64,000 bases of DNA from the NCBI GenBank assembly GCA_958296035.1, contig OY282431.1, forward strand, positions 434,001 to 498,000, written 5' to 3'. This DNA is from Paracoccaceae bacterium (GTDB lineage Bacteria > Pseudomonadota > Alphaproteobacteria > Rhodobacterales > Rhodobacteraceae). Shown here in pieces: positions 55,120-64,000 of this stretch (within the stretch, counting starts at the first letter, position 1; each line of letters opens with the position of its first letter). The position numbers and the translations under genes are program-made. The notes beneath the pieces are model-generated. The model saw nothing but the letters and a program-made list of their open reading frames with translations, searched no databases and was not told the DNA's origin.

Positions 55120-55847
55120 ACGAGGAACTGCTCGCAGCCGTCCGAGCCGTCGATACACCGACCATTATCAATGCCATCGAGGTTGCACAGGGTTCAAGGG
55201 ACTTTGATGGCTTTACCCGGCATCCGGTACACCCGACCGAGACCTGCTGTCAGGCGTTTGTTGGTCGTGCGCTGACGGCCCGAATTCGTGCCAGCGCTCC
55301 ACCAAGCGAAGAGGTTGAGGTAACCAACGCCCGACGGAACCGATACTACCGCTATCTGGAACAGGCAGCTGAAGATGAACAGTCCATCATTGTAATCGAG
55401 GATTTGGATCACCCATATTGCATCGGAGCCTGGTGGGGCGAGATCAACGCCGCGATTCACAAGGCTTTGGGTCTGGCCGGTGCCATTACAAACGGTCTTG
55501 TGCGTGATCTAGATTTCCTTGCACCGGAGTTTCCCATACTTTCGGGAGCGGTTGGTGTTAGCCATGCCTACGTGCATGTGGTGGATTTCGGGCAGCCGGT
55601 CCAGGTTTTCGGATTGAAGATTGCTCCCGGTGACTTGATTCACGCCGACAGGCACGGTGCGACTGTGATCCCTGACCATCTGATGCTTCAGCTGCCCGAG
55701 GCGATAGCCAGGTTGCAGGAGGCGGAGGAAATCATTTTGTCGGAAGTACGCCGCAACAAACGGCTTGATGTTGATGCGCTGGCCGCCAGTTGGGCTGCCT
55801 ACCGCAAGATGATAATTTCTGCGCCCGGGGACAGCCGGACAACTTGA
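55116..55847 (+). CDS. RraA-like aldolase/decarboxylase-fold protein
   Basis: A protein of about 243 aa from the ATG at 55116. The RraA/HMG-aldolase fold is shown by DTPTIINAIEVAQGSR at the N-terminus and the metal/substrate motif GAITNGLVRDLDFL (the G-x6-R-D pattern), then GLKIAPGDLIHADRHGATVIP. Family members split 4-hydroxy-4-methyl-2-oxoglutarate or decarboxylate oxaloacetate. The usual D in TDG-x-x-RD is N here. It is the last gene of the plus-strand run and converges with the Rieske oxygenase (18 bp between stops). Confidence 0.82.
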   Translation: MNEELLAAVRAVDTPTIINAIEVAQGSRDFDGFTRHPVHPTETCCQAFVGRALTARIRASAPPSEEVEVTNARRNRYYRYLEQAAEDEQSIIVIEDLDHPYCIGAWWGEINAAIHKALGLAGAITNGLVRDLDFLAPEFPILSGAVGVSHAYVHVVDFGQPVQVFGLKIAPGDLIHADRHGATVIPDHLMLQLPEAIARLQEAEEIILSEVRRNKRLDVDALAASWAAYRKMIISAPGDSRTT

Positions 55848-55864
55848 ACCTGAAGGTCTGGAGT

Positions 55865-57007
55865 TCACTCCGGTTGGTCGATCCGCCTCGAAAGATAGCG
55901 GGCGAATTCAAAATTCGGACGTTCCAGATGCGAGAGGTGCCCGGGTGTCGCGAAGTCCGACGAGAGGCCGGAATACACGCGTTCCGTACATTTCCTGTCC
56001 TCCGCGTTGACCTCATCCAGGAGCTGTCGGAGTTCAGCAACATGGTGTTCGCTGTCGGAGTCTTCGGCAAAGTCGCGTGAAAAGCCGCCACCGTAGTAGA
56101 TCCGGACCCTGCCGGTCGCAAGGGGATACAATGAGAGGTACCAGAAGTATCCGGGAGTCAAAGTAATCATCAGACTCGGATAGATGGACAACAAATAGGT
56201 TGTGAGACGGCGCTCACCTTGCATTCGTCGGTTGTTGGAATGAGCGATAGAAAGTGTAAAACTTTCCTCCTTTTGCAAGGTGTGGTAATTGAAACGCTCG
56301 TGACCAGCCGGACACGTGACATCATCAACCTTAGACAGACCACCGATTGTTGCAGCGTGACAAACCGGCAGGTGGTAACTCTCCATGAAGTTCTCGGCTA
56401 GCACCTTCCAGTTGGTATTCCACTCCCAGGTCTCGAAGAATGCCTGCTTGTACGAAACCATGTCGTAGTCTTCGACCATGGTTTCGATAGCAGAGAATCT
56501 CTGTGTCGCCCTTTCTATCTCCGAATTTAGTGACACCAGGATCCAGCCAAGCCACTCCTCACATCGAATTTGGGGCAATCGGTACAAGGATCGGTCGAAT
56601 CCCTTGTTATGTGTCATGGCCGGAGCGCCCCGCAATCGGCCATCCAGACCGTATGTCCAGCCGTGATAGGGGCACACTATTGTGCGGCGATTGCCACGAC
56701 CTTCGAGCAAGACAGACATGCGATGGCGGCAGACATTGGCCTGAGCACGCAGTTTACCCTTGTGATCGCGCACAACCATTATTGGCTGACCAGCCAACTC
56801 GAGAGCCAGGTAGTCTCCGGGATTCGGCAGGCCATCGGTCCGGCCGACACAGAACCACTCCCTGGCAAAAATATTCCTGATTTCCTTGTCCAGGAAGAGT
56901 TCGGACGTGTAGACACTTTTTGGCATGGCTGTTGCCCGCTCGAATGGCCGGGCCACATTCTGGTGCAACTCCTGAACGGGATCTTCCGAGGTCTCGAATA
57001 GGCTCAT
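55865..57007 (-). CDS. Aromatic-ring-hydroxylating-type Rieske oxygenase, alpha subunit
   Basis: A Rieske non-heme iron oxygenase of about 380 aa. From the ATG at 57007, with AGGA upstream, the Rieske ligands are Cys93/His95 (CRHR) and Cys112/His115 (CPYHGW). The mononuclear iron site is ENFMESYHLPVCH (His212, His217). The overall pattern resembles the GbcA/stachydrine demethylase/choline-oxygenase group, which act on methylated amines. No reductase gene is beside it, so it must borrow one. It converges on the catabolic run. Confidence 0.88.
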   Translation of the reverse strand: MSLFETSEDPVQELHQNVARPFERATAMPKSVYTSELFLDKEIRNIFAREWFCVGRTDGLPNPGDYLALELAGQPIMVVRDHKGKLRAQANVCRHRMSVLLEGRGNRRTIVCPYHGWTYGLDGRLRGAPAMTHNKGFDRSLYRLPQIRCEEWLGWILVSLNSEIERATQRFSAIETMVEDYDMVSYKQAFFETWEWNTNWKVLAENFMESYHLPVCHAATIGGLSKVDDVTCPAGHERFNYHTLQKEESFTLSIAHSNNRRMQGERRLTTYLLSIYPSLMITLTPGYFWYLSLYPLATGRVRIYYGGGFSRDFAEDSDSEHHVAELRQLLDEVNAEDRKCTERVYSGLSSDFATPGHLSHLERPNFEFARYLSRRIDQPE

Positions 57008-57034
57008 TTCACAATCCTGACAATCGGTGACATG

Positions 57035-57061
57035 GCGTAACGACATTATTTTCTGTTACGC
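57035..57061. promoter_or_regulatory. Inverted repeat upstream of the Rieske gene
   Basis: GCGTAAC (57035-57041) and GTTACGC (57055-57061) are perfect inverted arms separated by 13 bp, 28-54 bp upstream of the oxygenase ATG. The spacing suits a dimeric regulator site. It does not match the LacI operator at 42789, so another regulator is likely. Confidence 0.4.
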
Positions 57062-58161
57062 GACGAGAAGCTTCAATTTCCATAACCCGGTTCATCAGCA
57101 GCTCCAACACTTTCTTGCAACAAGACAGGAGGCGAGACAGGAGCCTGCCGAGTTGCGACACCTGCCGTTGCCAGTTGATGGGCAGACTCAATTCGGGGAA
57201 ACGCTTGTATAACTCAATCTGGATGCCATCCTGTTGCATTAAGCGTTAATCGGTCTGATTTGTGGTGTTCCCTTGCATTTCTTCCGAGACTGTTTGCCTT
57301 GCAAGCGAGGAGTCTAGTGGCTTGTCTTCTTTCGAAGCCCTCTTTGTGCACTCTGCCCTAGCACGAAACCTTGTGCTCTTCCAGTTTCTCGGAGAGAGGG
57401 CACAGTTCGGGATCATGAAGGCCTTTGTCTTGAGCAATTCGAAGTGTGAAGGCTACTTCATCATTCCCACAAGATGCTGAGCCAGGACTTCTGTAGCAAT
57501 AAGATCCCAGCCGAAATACAAGAGGGCCAGAGCACCCGATCTGTTAACCGCCAATCATTCGATAGTGCAGCCAAGAGCGAGTGCGCATTCTCCCGGATCT
57601 TCATCGTCATTTTTTCGATCACTCCAGACATTCTTTTTCCTTGGAATTGGGCCCGGACTTGCTGGCGTTGACATCAAATTCGCTCGTGCATTGAGAGCAG
57701 ATTACGACTATCCATGAATTATCGCCCATGCAGTGGCTCGGTCCCGTGAGCTTGAATGGAGTTCGGAGTACCTTGGTCGTTCAATTGGAACCGTTAACCG
57801 GCAATGCTGAAACCGGCAACGCCGCCATGAAGAAATTCCACAGACCTGGTCCAATCCGGTTCGATTTGTTGCGACGACGGACTGGAAGGCATTCAGGGGA
57901 CACGCATCAATTCAACACTACGCGCAGACCTGCAAATACGGCCTTCGAAAGACGCTTCCGAAACATCCGCGTCGCACACCGTGAAGTCTGATTGCCATGG
58001 CTCACCTGCAGCATGACAGAAAAACCCAATGGAGCAGATACTGTCCCGTAGCTTCCCTGTTGGCGCGCAAAGCAGGTTCGGACTCCCCAGGTTCGTGGTC
58101 CGGTGAGGTGTAGAAAGTTGGCCCACTACTGGTGGGGCGTGTCAGGCGCCAATTCGGCTGT
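57062..58161. other. 1.1-kb stretch without a supported gene
   Basis: Several short frames (up to 87 codons) exist on both strands. None shows a domain or a good start site. It separates the Rieske gene from the SLC13 transporter. Confidence 0.4.
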
Positions 58162-59943
58162 CTAGGTCAATGGCCATATGAACGGGATCAGCAGACTCGC
58201 AAGCAGGCCAATGGAAAGATTCAGGGGAACACCGATAATCAGATAGTCCTTGAACTCGTAGCCTCCGGGACCATAAACCAGAGTATTGGTCTGGTAACCG
58301 ATAGGGGTTGCGAAGCTGGCCGAAGCCGAAACCATGACGGCAATCACAAGCGGCCTCGGATCTATCCCGATGGAGAATCCCAGACTGATTGCAACTGGTG
58401 TCATTACTACGGCAACAGCGTTGTTCGACACAAGCTCGGTCAGCACCGACGTCATCAAGTAAACAGCCCAGACGATCAGTATAGGGTGTAACCCCGCAAT
58501 GAGCGGAGCCACTGCATCGGCGATGAGTTGTACCGCCTGTGATTCCTCCATGGCCTGACCGACCGCCAGCATTGACCAAATTAGAACCAGCAGGCGGGCA
58601 TCGGCGGCGGCGAAGGCTTCTTCAGCATCAATACATCGGGTGATCAACACTGTAGTTACAGCCAGGATTGCCAAGAGACCGATGGGAGCAATGCCCAGGG
58701 CGGCCAAGATGATCACGGCTGCCAATGTGCATATGGCAATTGGTGCCTTGTTACGCCGATAGGGAAGCACCGACGGCGCGGTGATTTCTACGAGCCGCAT
58801 GGCGCTGGCAAGCCGGCGGATGTCCCGAGGATTGCCTTCGAGCAGAAGTGTATCCCCGACTTTCAGCTTGACCGCCGTGAATGCTGTGATTGCCTTTTCG
58901 GTAGGCCGATGAAGGGCAATTGGATAAACGTTGAAGTGTCTACTGAGATCAAGCATTCCAAGTGACTTGTCCACCATCAGGCAGCCGGGCGTAATCAGAG
59001 CTTCCAGGGTTCGAGATTGTCGAGCCGAAACCTTGTCGAGGTCCCTCTGCTCCAGGCCCTCGTGACTCAATATATGCTCCAGTTCGGTCACAAAGGTTTT
59101 CAGCACAATTCTGTCTTCTGCCTCAAGCCTTGTGAATTCGAGTCTCAATGACTCGTCACCCCTAAGAAGGTCGACAACGCGGGCCCGTCCCCTGTGCATT
59201 GCAACAATCGATTCAATGCGATTCCCTACCAGCGGACTGCCGGGGGGCACGACAACTTCGACAAAGAAGCTCTTCTTGCGTCTTCCGCGAATGAGTTCCG
59301 ATAAGGAATGGCGTTCGGGTAAAAGCCGAGGAGCAAAGATCCGTAGATAGATGAGTCCAAATAGCACAAGGAAAACTGCCAGGGGTGTAACCTCGAACAA
59401 GCTGAATCCTTCAAGGCCGTTCTTGCGGGCAACACCGTCCACAAGAAGATTTGTCGACGTGCCAATCAGGGTGCAGGTGCCGCCGAGGATGGAAACATAT
59501 GAAAGCGGAATCAGCAGTTTCGACGCCGTCGTGCCCATTTTGTCTGCCATCTGAAGCACTATTGGAATCATCATGACAACGACCGGTGTGTTGTTCATGA
59601 AGGCTGAAGCAAAAACCACGATTACTGCCAGCATTGCCAACATCAGCGCCGGTTGGCTGGCAGAATGCCTACTTATCAACTCGGTAAGGGTCGAAAGGGC
59701 TCCGGTTCGCTCCAGTGCGCTGGATAGAATGAACATGGCCGCAATAGTCCATGGCGCCGGATTGGAGAACACCGTGAACAAGGCTCTGTCGAAGGAAAGA
59801 ATTCCCGAAGCCAGCACAAGAGAGGCTCCGCACAGTGCCACGACTTCAGTCGACAATGTACCCTTTACGAAAAAGATGAACATGCCGCCTACCACCGCCA
59901 TTACAGCAATGGCATGTCCGTGCTCGGCAAGAATGCCTGTCAC
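58162..59943 (-). CDS. SLC13-family permease with RCK_C (TrkA-C) domains
   Basis: An inner-membrane anion or dicarboxylate/sulfate transporter of the DASS/SLC13 group, about 593 aa from GTG 59943 (AGAGGA upstream); the frame is open to ATG 60015. Two membrane halves flank a cytosolic insert with two RCK_C domains (about 190-385: VVVPPGSPLVGNRIES, RLEAEDRIVLKT, LKVGDTLLLEGN). Typical motifs are AFMNNTPVVVMMIPIV, GGTCTLIGTSTNLLV and the mirrored SNNAVAVVMTPVAISLG and ATPIGYQTNTLVYGPGGY. Related proteins move sulfate, phosphate, thiosulfate or dicarboxylates. It is a single gene. Confidence 0.9.
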   Translation of the reverse strand: MTGILAEHGHAIAVMAVVGGMFIFFVKGTLSTEVVALCGASLVLASGILSFDRALFTVFSNPAPWTIAAMFILSSALERTGALSTLTELISRHSASQPALMLAMLAVIVVFASAFMNNTPVVVMMIPIVLQMADKMGTTASKLLIPLSYVSILGGTCTLIGTSTNLLVDGVARKNGLEGFSLFEVTPLAVFLVLFGLIYLRIFAPRLLPERHSLSELIRGRRKKSFFVEVVVPPGSPLVGNRIESIVAMHRGRARVVDLLRGDESLRLEFTRLEAEDRIVLKTFVTELEHILSHEGLEQRDLDKVSARQSRTLEALITPGCLMVDKSLGMLDLSRHFNVYPIALHRPTEKAITAFTAVKLKVGDTLLLEGNPRDIRRLASAMRLVEITAPSVLPYRRNKAPIAICTLAAVIILAALGIAPIGLLAILAVTTVLITRCIDAEEAFAAADARLLVLIWSMLAVGQAMEESQAVQLIADAVAPLIAGLHPILIVWAVYLMTSVLTELVSNNAVAVVMTPVAISLGFSIGIDPRPLVIAVMVSASASFATPIGYQTNTLVYGPGGYEFKDYLIIGVPLNLSIGLLASLLIPFIWPLT

Positions 59944-60015
59944 TGTTTCCGGGTCCTCTGGCAGCCAGCGAAGTGAAGCAGGACTGGCCGCCAAGCGCAG
60001 TCTGGCAGAACACAT

Positions 60016-60809
60016 TCAGCGTCAGGCACGACATGCGCGTTCGCTGAACTCCTCTGTGAAGAGGAACGCCGGGCTACTGTCAGACTTCTAGCATTCACCT
60101 ATTGATGCCCATGATAGAGTAATGTCCTGTCCCACGATTGATCCTGCGACGGTCTGGAAACCTATACTCCCGCCACTGTGCAGGTTCAAACTTGTGGACC
60201 TGAGATTGCTCAGGCTGCTGGAGGTTTTTTCGGTACTATGGCACGCGTTCAGTAGGTTGTAGAAGGGTGGCTGTCTAACCGGATTCCAGATTGCGGTGCC
60301 ATGTCGCATTGTGCAGGACCAGAATTCGGCCGAGAAGTCGCGGGAGTCGCACCGGCCAATCTTGCTGATCATTCAACCAGAACTCGGGTCGCGACTGGTC
60401 CGGCGCAAAAGTATGACCTCTCGCCATATCAGTCGACAAATTGAATTCGGCGGTCATGTTCCACAAACAGGTAATCGTCTTTGATCAGGCCGGGCCTGGC
60501 GTCGCCCGAAGCACTGCCCGCGGCTGCCCGCAAGATCCGGTCACCATACGTCTGCATGCGTGTCGCTATGTTTTCGCCCGTCCACACACCTAGTTCGAGA
60601 ACGCAGGGAAAGAGTGCTCGTCCGGATCAATCGGAGTCGTTCAGGACTGGTGAGCGAGGTTGAGCCTGAGCGGGGCGGCTCTATCGGCAATCCTGGCCGC
60701 GGCAGCAAGTGCCCCCGGCGCCGGCTGACACGCAGCGACAACGTGTGGTCGGAATTAGGAGAGGTGTTGTCACCTTGATTGACGCAACCTTCCACTCAGA
60801 CTGACGTGA
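60016..60809. other. Stretch without a supported gene
   Basis: Runs from the upstream region of the SLC13 gene to the left end of the IS fossil. No recognisable gene. Confidence 0.4.
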
Positions 60810-61001
60810 GAGCCTCTTTCAAATTTATTGCAGCAATTGCATTGAATTCAGTGGCGGCGGGCCAGTGACTGACGTTTGCGCATTTTGAATGTGGATGTGC
60901 CCACTTGTTGCACGAATGCCCTGCCTGACCGCACCGTCCTCGAATGGGGGACAGTGGCGATCGGCCTGGCGGCCGCTGTCCGGTCAGCCCGGAGTTGTGG
61001 G

Positions 61002-61406
61002 TCAATCGGGAGCCACCAGTTGCTCGGCGGTCATGACCAGGATGCCGAACATGCGGTGGCAGGACCGCGGACCCTGAGTGTCCGTCAACTGCCCGTTGAC
61101 ACGCCCGACTGTCGAGTGGGTCTTGTCACGCTCCGCGCTCGGGACGGCATGGCCGCTCCAGCGAAGGGCAAGGGCCGCATTCCTGCGCTGCGCCAGCACC
61201 TTGATGGTGCGTGGATTGACAGCAAAGACGATGCCCGGCTGTGTTGGGCAATGGCCTTGAAGAAGCAGAGCCGACAGGCATCTACAGCCGTGCGTAAAAC
61301 TCCGGTCAGCCCGCTTTCCTACAGCGTTGCCGGTAGATTGCAGTATCGAACGACCAGCGGCGGGGATTGATTCCGGATTGCCGTGCAGATCCCTGATGTT
61401 CCGCAA
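61002..61406 (-). pseudogene. C-terminal remnant of the IS5/IS1182-type transposase
   Basis: The last 70 residues align with the intact transposase at 37243-38397: VNPRTIKVLAQRRNAALALRW, then HSTVGRVNGQLTD and RMFGILVMTAEQLVAPD. The catalytic Glu (VER in the intact copy) is Gly here. Upstream residues do not match, so the gene is truncated and mutated. Confidence 0.8.
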
Positions 61407-61497
61407 TAACGGCGATTGTCAGGGATCGAAACGGGCCGCCTGGCGCGGGTCACTGGCCGCTTGTGCGGCCCCAGAGATACCAAATCGACTTGCCGGG

Positions 61498-61635
61498 TCA
61501 CACATTGCGGGGCAGTCGCTCGTTCAGGATCGCCTCTATGCGGGCGAGCGAGGCGCGATTGTCGGATACCTGCGCCCGGACAGAACCGATCTCATTATAG
61601 AGGATGGCGGACACGGCGACCCCCAGCGCGGTCAG
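61498..61635 (-). pseudogene. C-terminal scrap of a small membrane/coiled-coil protein
   Basis: A 45-codon open stretch reads TALGVAVSAILYNEIGSVRA and then QVSDNRASLARIEAILNERL, a hydrophobic segment followed by a heptad-like helix. This is the layout of small XhlA-like or membrane-anchored coiled-coil proteins. It has no start codon after the preceding stop, so it is a broken end trapped between IS fragments. Confidence 0.3.
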
Positions 61636-61717
61636 CCCTCATTAATACTTGATACTTAACGGTGTCGATTCTGTCTGATTCCGTGCCGGATAATTATAAC
61701 AGGCAGGGAGCAGTACG

Positions 61718-62386
61718 ATGCGTGATCTCTTCCTGTTGTCCGCGCAACAGGTCAGCAAGTTACAGGTCTTCTTCCCCAGGTCACGCGGCGTTCCGCGGGT
61801 CGACGATTGCCTGGTCCCGAGTGGTATCATCTTCGTCCAGCGCAACGGTCTGCGCTGGCGTGATGCGCCGGCCGGGTATGGGCCGCACAAGACGCTCTAC
61901 AACCGCTGGTATCGTTGGCGCAAGAAGGGCATCTTTGACAGGATACAGCAGGCTTTGGCGGCCGAAGGTGCGAAAACCGACATGTTGATGATGGAGTCCA
62001 CCCATCGCAAGGTGAACCGGACCGCCGCCAGCCTGTGGTTGAAGAAGGGTGGCCCGGACGACCGCTGCATCGGACGCACAAGGGGTGGTCTGAACGCCAG
62101 ACTGCATGCCGTCGTCGATGCCTGTGGCCGGCCTGTCCGGCTGCTCTTGACCGGTGGTCAGCACAGTGACCATAAGGGAGCCAGAGAGTTGGTCAAGGAC
62201 CTGCCTGCGGCAGCCACCCGCATGCTGGCCGCTGCCGGTTATGACCGCGACTGGCTGCGTGCGGGGCTCAGGAACAGGGCATCGAGGCCTGCATTCGGCC
62301 GGGTCCCTTGTCCTTGCGCAAGGTTTCATGCACGATTAGCGAGTCCTGACCTTAGCCCTGGCCTGAGCCTCATAAGAGAGCAATGA
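61718..62386 (+). pseudogene. IS5-family (IS427-like) transposase, C-terminally truncated
   Basis: Begins MRDLFLLSAQQVSKLQVFFPRS, then RVDDCLVPSGIIFVQRNGLRWRDAP, YNRWYRWRKKGIFDRI, MMESTHRKVNRTAAS (first Asp position is Glu-Ser here) and GLNARLHAVVDACGRPVRLLLTGGQHSD. After residue 190 the sequence (ASRPAFGRVPCPCARF) departs from the family, and the part with the catalytic Glu is missing. Usual length is about 250-270 aa. It is inactive debris within the older IS fossil. Confidence 0.82.
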
Positions 62387-62430
62387 TAATCAGGAAAGAA
62401 CCCCTGATCATAAGAGTCTTGCAAGAGGCT

Positions 62431-62971
62431 TGTGATACAACCTTGCGTGCATCGTTCCGCGACGCCAAATCGACGTTGCCGTAAGGTTGCAGGCTGGAGA
62501 CCGTAGGCCAAATCAGAGTCGAGTGATGTGCCGACAATTGACTCACCAAAAGGATGGAGGGCCTTGGTGTTTCCCGACTCCTGAAATGAAGCTGAATCAG
62601 TTCGCGAAACAGCCCGGCAATTCCGCTGTACGACAACGTATCTGCATCCGTCGGATGTTGCCGAGGAAATACGCCAGACCGGACGCTCTCCGATCCTTCT
62701 GAAACTGCACTCAGTGACCTTAGCGCAGGTGGACACTGGCCGGGATTGTCGATGGCTGTTATGAAATCACCGGGTGGGATAAGTACTTCTAGGTAGTCGG
62801 CAACAATAATTGCGTTGGTCTGCGCCAGGTATTCGTCAGCCCCCGCCTTCCTCGGGCCCAATGACCTGCCTGATGTCAGCCTTGCATTTGAAGCGTCCGA
62901 GAATTGAAGTGTGGGGCCTGAGTGCTATATAGCCGCCTGCCAAACAGAGCTAGTTTGGAGGGATTCCTTGC
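62431..62971. other. Stretch upstream of phaC without a supported gene
   Basis: About 540 bp. A minus-strand frame covers most of it (62370-62861) but reads into the IS end and shows no domain. It must hold the phaC promoter; I could not pick one. Confidence 0.4.
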
Positions 62972-64000
62972 ATGTCACAGAGCGATAGCCAGTCTGGACG
63001 CATCGCCGCCAATCTTTCCAGGGTCGAGGAATTGACGACGCGGCTGGCATCGGCGCTGGCCAGTCGCAAGCCAGGTAGTTCTGGTCTTGGTAAACCCGAC
63101 GGTTCAGTGTTCACTAGGGCTGCACAGGCTTACTTCGCCGATATGGTCGCTGACCCGTCCAAGGTATTTGCCCAGCAGGCCAGGTATTGGGGAGAATCGG
63201 TGTCGGCCTGGGTAGATGTCCAAAAGCAGATGCTAGATGCTGTTTCCGGTAACGGCGAAGGAGAGGTGTTGTCAGACAGTGATCGCAGGTTCAAGAATGA
63301 GCTTTGGCAGAAGTCACCCTACTTCAGAATGATCAAGGAACAGTATAAGGTGAACTCAAGGCTGGTTCAGCGTTCGCTCAACGAGCTCGAGGGCCTTGAC
63401 GAAGGTGAAAGACGTAGAATCGAGTTCTTTGTCGGGCAGGTCGTCGACATGATGAGTCCATCAAATTTCTTGCTGACCAATCCGGAAGCACTGGACAAGG
63501 CAGTGTCGACAGAAGGCCAGTCACTTGTTGACGGACTTGAGAACTTCGTCCGCGACATCGAAGCTGGTGACGGCGAGGTTCAGATAACCCTGACTGACAC
63601 CGATGCATTCGAGGTGGGTGGCAATCTGGCAACCACCAAGGGGTCAGTCGTATTTCGAAATGATCTGATCGAACTGATCCAGTACGCTCCGCTTACAGCT
63701 AAGGTGAAGGAGTTGCCTCTCGTCATCGTACCGCCCTGGATCAACAAGTACTACATTTTGGACCTCAAGCAAAAGAACAGCTTCATTCGCTGGACACTTG
63801 AACAGGGCTTTACGGTTTTTGTCGTCAGCTGGGTTAATCCTGACAAAAGACATCGGGATGTCGGTTTGGACGACTATGCCACCAGAGGGGCGATGGCCGC
63901 CATTGACGAGGCACTCAGAATTACCGGTGCAGAGCAGGTCAACACCATAGGCTACTGCATCGGCGGTACGCTGCTTGCCATGGTACTCGCCTATCTCAAT
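62972..64000 (+). CDS. phaC: Class I poly(3-hydroxyalkanoate) synthase (partial, runs off the window)
   Basis: Polymerises 3-hydroxyacyl-CoA into PHA storage granules. The ATG at 62972 has a strong ribosome site (GGAGGGA) 9-15 bp upstream. 343 residues are visible. The N-terminal PhaC_N domain has DPSKVFAQQARYWGESVSAWVDVQKQML, FKNELWQKSPYFRMIKEQYKVNSRLVQ and FFVGQVVDMMSPSNFLLTNPEAL. The catalytic domain has PLVIVPPWINKYYILDL and the lipase-like box GYCIGG with Cys329. The rest, including the catalytic Asp and His, lies beyond the right edge. Confidence 0.95.
   Translation, partial: MSQSDSQSGRIAANLSRVEELTTRLASALASRKPGSSGLGKPDGSVFTRAAQAYFADMVADPSKVFAQQARYWGESVSAWVDVQKQMLDAVSGNGEGEVLSDSDRRFKNELWQKSPYFRMIKEQYKVNSRLVQRSLNELEGLDEGERRRIEFFVGQVVDMMSPSNFLLTNPEALDKAVSTEGQSLVDGLENFVRDIEAGDGEVQITLTDTDAFEVGGNLATTKGSVVFRNDLIELIQYAPLTAKVKELPLVIVPPWINKYYILDLKQKNSFIRWTLEQGFTVFVVSWVNPDKRHRDVGLDDYATRGAMAAIDEALRITGAEQVNTIGYCIGGTLLAMVLAYLN

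Larger units (their letters stand above)
60810..62430 (-). mobile_element. Decayed copy of the IS5/IS1182-type element with a second IS fragment inside
   Basis: The left end GAGCCTCTTTCAAA at 60810 and the right end AGTCTTGCAAGAGGCT at 62415-62430 match the ends of the intact element at 37003-38534. The stop of the transposase remnant lies about 190 bp in (240 bp in the intact copy). The interior is rearranged: a coiled-coil protein scrap and an IS427-like transposase remnant occupy the middle. Confidence 0.7.

Noticed and set aside
41473-57007. Calling the cluster a DHPS degradation operon
   Set aside because: HpsO, HpsP and sulfonate lyase genes are not seen; one HpsN-like gene is not enough.
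1-64000. CRISPR arrays, rRNA genes and further tRNAs
   Set aside because: No regularly spaced repeats, rRNA signatures or second cloverleaf were found by reading.

Overview
The window looks like chromosome of an alphaproteobacterium. The signs are scpA-scpB, the long two-domain dCTP deaminase, the DUF177-rpmF-plsX-fabH-merR block with a BamE lipoprotein nearby, a class I PHA synthase at the right edge, and FrcBCA-like and MalFGK-type sugar importers. The placement is by family knowledge and gene order only. The sequence is unusually rich in insertion sequences and has many long stretches without a gene, as in a genome undergoing IS expansion and decay.

Layout. 1-11.3 kb is housekeeping: scpA, scpB, dcd, tRNA-Pro(GGG), an FMN/Fe-S glutamate-synthase-like protein, merR, fabH, plsX, rpmF, DUF177 and bamE. 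A KDG-type sugar kinase and transposase scraps lie between DUF177 and bamE. At 11.8-15.3 kb is an IS982-family element with a 7-bp target duplication, itself interrupted by a 2.35-kb element carrying only a large serine recombinase; an 8-bp sequence flanks that inner element. 15.3-19.9 kb has a thermonuclease-like gene, msrB, moaA, a GPP34-domain protein and a GntR regulator. 20.2-25 kb is a decayed group II intron whose reverse transcriptase is split by a complete IS66 element with tnpC pointing against tnpAB. 25-30.4 kb has glmS, glmU and an alanine/sodium symporter. After a gene-poor stretch and an intact IS982 (32.1-33.2 kb) comes an FrcBCA-like sugar ABC transporter, then an IS5-type element (37.0-38.5 kb) and an IS4-type element whose transposase carries the DruA domain DUF4338 (38.9-41.3 kb).

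41.5-57.0 kb is the most interesting metabolic region: a DapA-family lyase, then a LacI-type operator and promoter driving a four-gene ABC importer, an NTF2-like protein, an HpsN/HisD-like dehydrogenase, an SDR, a LacI regulator, a tandem NTF2-like protein, a bicupin, a MetE-like zinc methyltransferase, an alpha/beta hydrolase and an RraA-like aldolase. A convergent Rieske oxygenase closes the region. This reads as a LacI-controlled uptake and catabolic system for an unidentified small molecule. 58.2-60 kb is an SLC13/RCK transporter, 60.8-62.4 kb a graveyard of IS fragments, and phaC begins at 62,972 and runs off the window.
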